DNA from: Azoarcus sp.
GTDB taxonomy: Bacteria; Pseudomonadota; Gammaproteobacteria; Burkholderiales; Rhodocyclaceae
Direction of reading: 5' to 3'
Length of the DNA: 7,232 nt
Assembly: GCA_031285365.1 (NCBI GenBank)
Contig: JAITWP010000200.1
Location: forward strand, 1 to 7,232
Every line of letters starts with the position of its first letter. Position 1 is the stretch's first letter. Below the pieces are notes generated by a model that worked only from the letters and a program-made list of their open reading frames with translations, was not told the DNA's origin and did no database searches. Shown here one piece after another: positions 6,351 through 7,232 of the stretch. Position numbers and translations under genes: made by a program.

Positions 6351-7232
6351 GCGGCTAATTCCCGTAGTGTTCCGGCGGCTCTGTTTATTGCGCGATCATT
6401 GAGATGATCGCCTGCTTCAGCCATGCGGCCAAAAAACTCATCGATGGCTGTGCCCTGTGCATCGGGGTCGTCAAGCTGGTTCATGGCATGACGAAAAGCG
6501 GATGATCCGGCAAAGCCCCGTGTGTACCAGGCAATGTGCTTACGCGCGATCTTCATGCCGGTTTCCACGCCGTAAAAGGCATGAAGATCGGCAAGGTGTG
6601 CTCGGCAGATTTGATGAATTTCGTTCACCGAAGGCGCGGGCAGGTGGCTGCCGGTCGAGAGAAAGTGTTCGATTTCACGAAAGATCAGGGCCGCCCCTGG
6701 GCGGCGCGTCCGATCATCAGGCCGTCTGCGCCGGTATGGTCGAGGACATACCGGGCTTTTTCGGGCGAATGAATGTCACCGTTGGCAATGACCGGGATAC
6801 CGGCCCGACGGACAACTTCGGCGATGGTGTCGTATTCGGCCTCCCCCATGTATTGATCGGCGCGGGTGCGGCCATGGATGGCGAGCGAGCGCACACCGCA
6901 ATCTTCGGCGATGCGGGCGATGGTGACGGCGTTTTTGCGGGTGCGGTTCCAGCCGGTGCGAATTTTGAGAGTGACCGGCGTTTCGGGCACGGCGCGCACC
7001 ACGGCATCGAGAATGCGGGCAACGAGCGCCTCATCCTGCATGAGGGCCGAGCCTGCCATGACGTTGCAGATCTTTTTGGCGGGACAACCCATGTTGATGT
7101 CGATGATCTGTGCGCCACGCTCGGCGTTGTAGCGCGCGGCTTCGGCCAGCATCGCGGGATTGGCCCCGGCGATCTGTACCGAGACGGGCCCTGGCTCCCC
7201 AGTGTGATCGGCGCGTCGGCGGGTTTTGGCGC
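6347..7232 (-). pseudogene. dusB: tRNA-dihydrouridine synthase DusB, frameshifted (5' end outside window)
   Basis: DusB reduces specific uridines in tRNA to dihydrouridine, using FMN and NADPH. After correcting one frame break, 294 residues are visible; about 45 to 55 N-terminal residues lie beyond 7232. The TIM-barrel part holds GEPGPVSVQIAG, the catalytic-cysteine motif INMGCPAKK (Cys codon 7086-7084), LKIRTGW, IHGRTRAD, VIANGDI and TGADGLMIGRAAQGRP. There the frame hits TGA at 6687-6685. The missing continuation resumes in the next frame as IFREIEHFLSTGSHLPAP and runs through the helical C-terminal domain (RAHLADLHAFYG, MKIARKHIAWY) to the TGA at 6349-6347. One G lost from TGG ATC (Trp-Ile) explains everything. 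Either the gene is truncated before its helical tRNA-binding domain, or the base is a sequencing or assembly error. Identity is firm; pseudogene status is uncertain. Confidence 0.85.
6392..6411. repeat. Perfect 8-bp inverted repeat (hairpin) upstream of fis
   Basis: GCGATCAT and ATGATCGC flank a four-base loop, inside the 3' end of dusB and about 41 bases before the fis ATG. In the mRNA it would form a stable stem-loop. No U-run follows on the coding strand, so it is not an intrinsic terminator. It encodes part of AGDHLNDRA. A stem of this size could occur by chance in a window this long. Confidence 0.45.

Noticed and set aside
6347..6628. A separate small gene starting at GTG 6628 (93 residues).
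   Set aside because: Its sequence is the C-terminal domain of DusB and similarity continues upstream of the GTG as far as the frame break. No ribosome site precedes the GTG.
6670..6700. Programmed -1 ribosomal frameshift to explain the dusB break.
   Set aside because: Re-entry needs a -1 slip at CGG CCC TGA, which is not a slippery heptamer. The hairpin lies upstream of the slip point rather than downstream, and slippage would replace the conserved Trp. A plain deletion or read error is simpler.

Overview
The window is a stretch of chromosome with housekeeping genes, all read on the minus strand (transcription runs from high to low coordinates). The gene order dusB-fis-purH, an 81-residue Fis, a purH-purD pair, a quinone-dependent (class 2) pyrD and an Rnf/Rsx cluster together suggest a GC-rich betaproteobacterium, possibly Rhodocyclales or a relative. 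The lineage is inferred from gene order and from protein similarity as I remember it, not from a search.

Layout in transcription order: (1) dusB (tRNA-dihydrouridine synthase), with its start outside the window and its reading frame broken by a one-base deletion at about 6686/6687; (2) fis, overlapping dusB by ATGA; (3) purH, after a 53-bp spacer; (4) purD, after a 54-bp spacer that contains no G on the coding strand for 52 bases; (5) pyrD, after a 41-bp spacer; (6) rnfA, overlapping pyrD by ATGA; (7) rnfB, 12 bp on; (8) rnfC, overlapping rnfB by ATGA and running out of the window. There is no gene-free stretch longer than 54 bp, and I see no RNA gene, insertion sequence, CRISPR array or intrinsic terminator.

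How the genes fit together: DusB modifies tRNA and Fis is a nucleoid protein tied to growth rate. PurD performs an early step and PurH the last two steps of IMP synthesis. PyrD performs the fourth step of UMP synthesis and passes electrons to quinone. RnfA, RnfB and RnfC are parts of a membrane complex that moves electrons between ferredoxin and NADH. The spacing allows one long transcript, with pyrD-rnfA-rnfB-rnfC the most tightly packed part, but internal promoters cannot be excluded.

I find no new system. The points most worth a second look are single-base anomalies and junction features: the dusB frameshift, an Asn-to-Thr change at a conserved orotate-binding position in PyrD, the ATGA coupling of pyrD to an Rnf cluster, and the G-free purD leader among several starts that lack a Shine-Dalgarno sequence.
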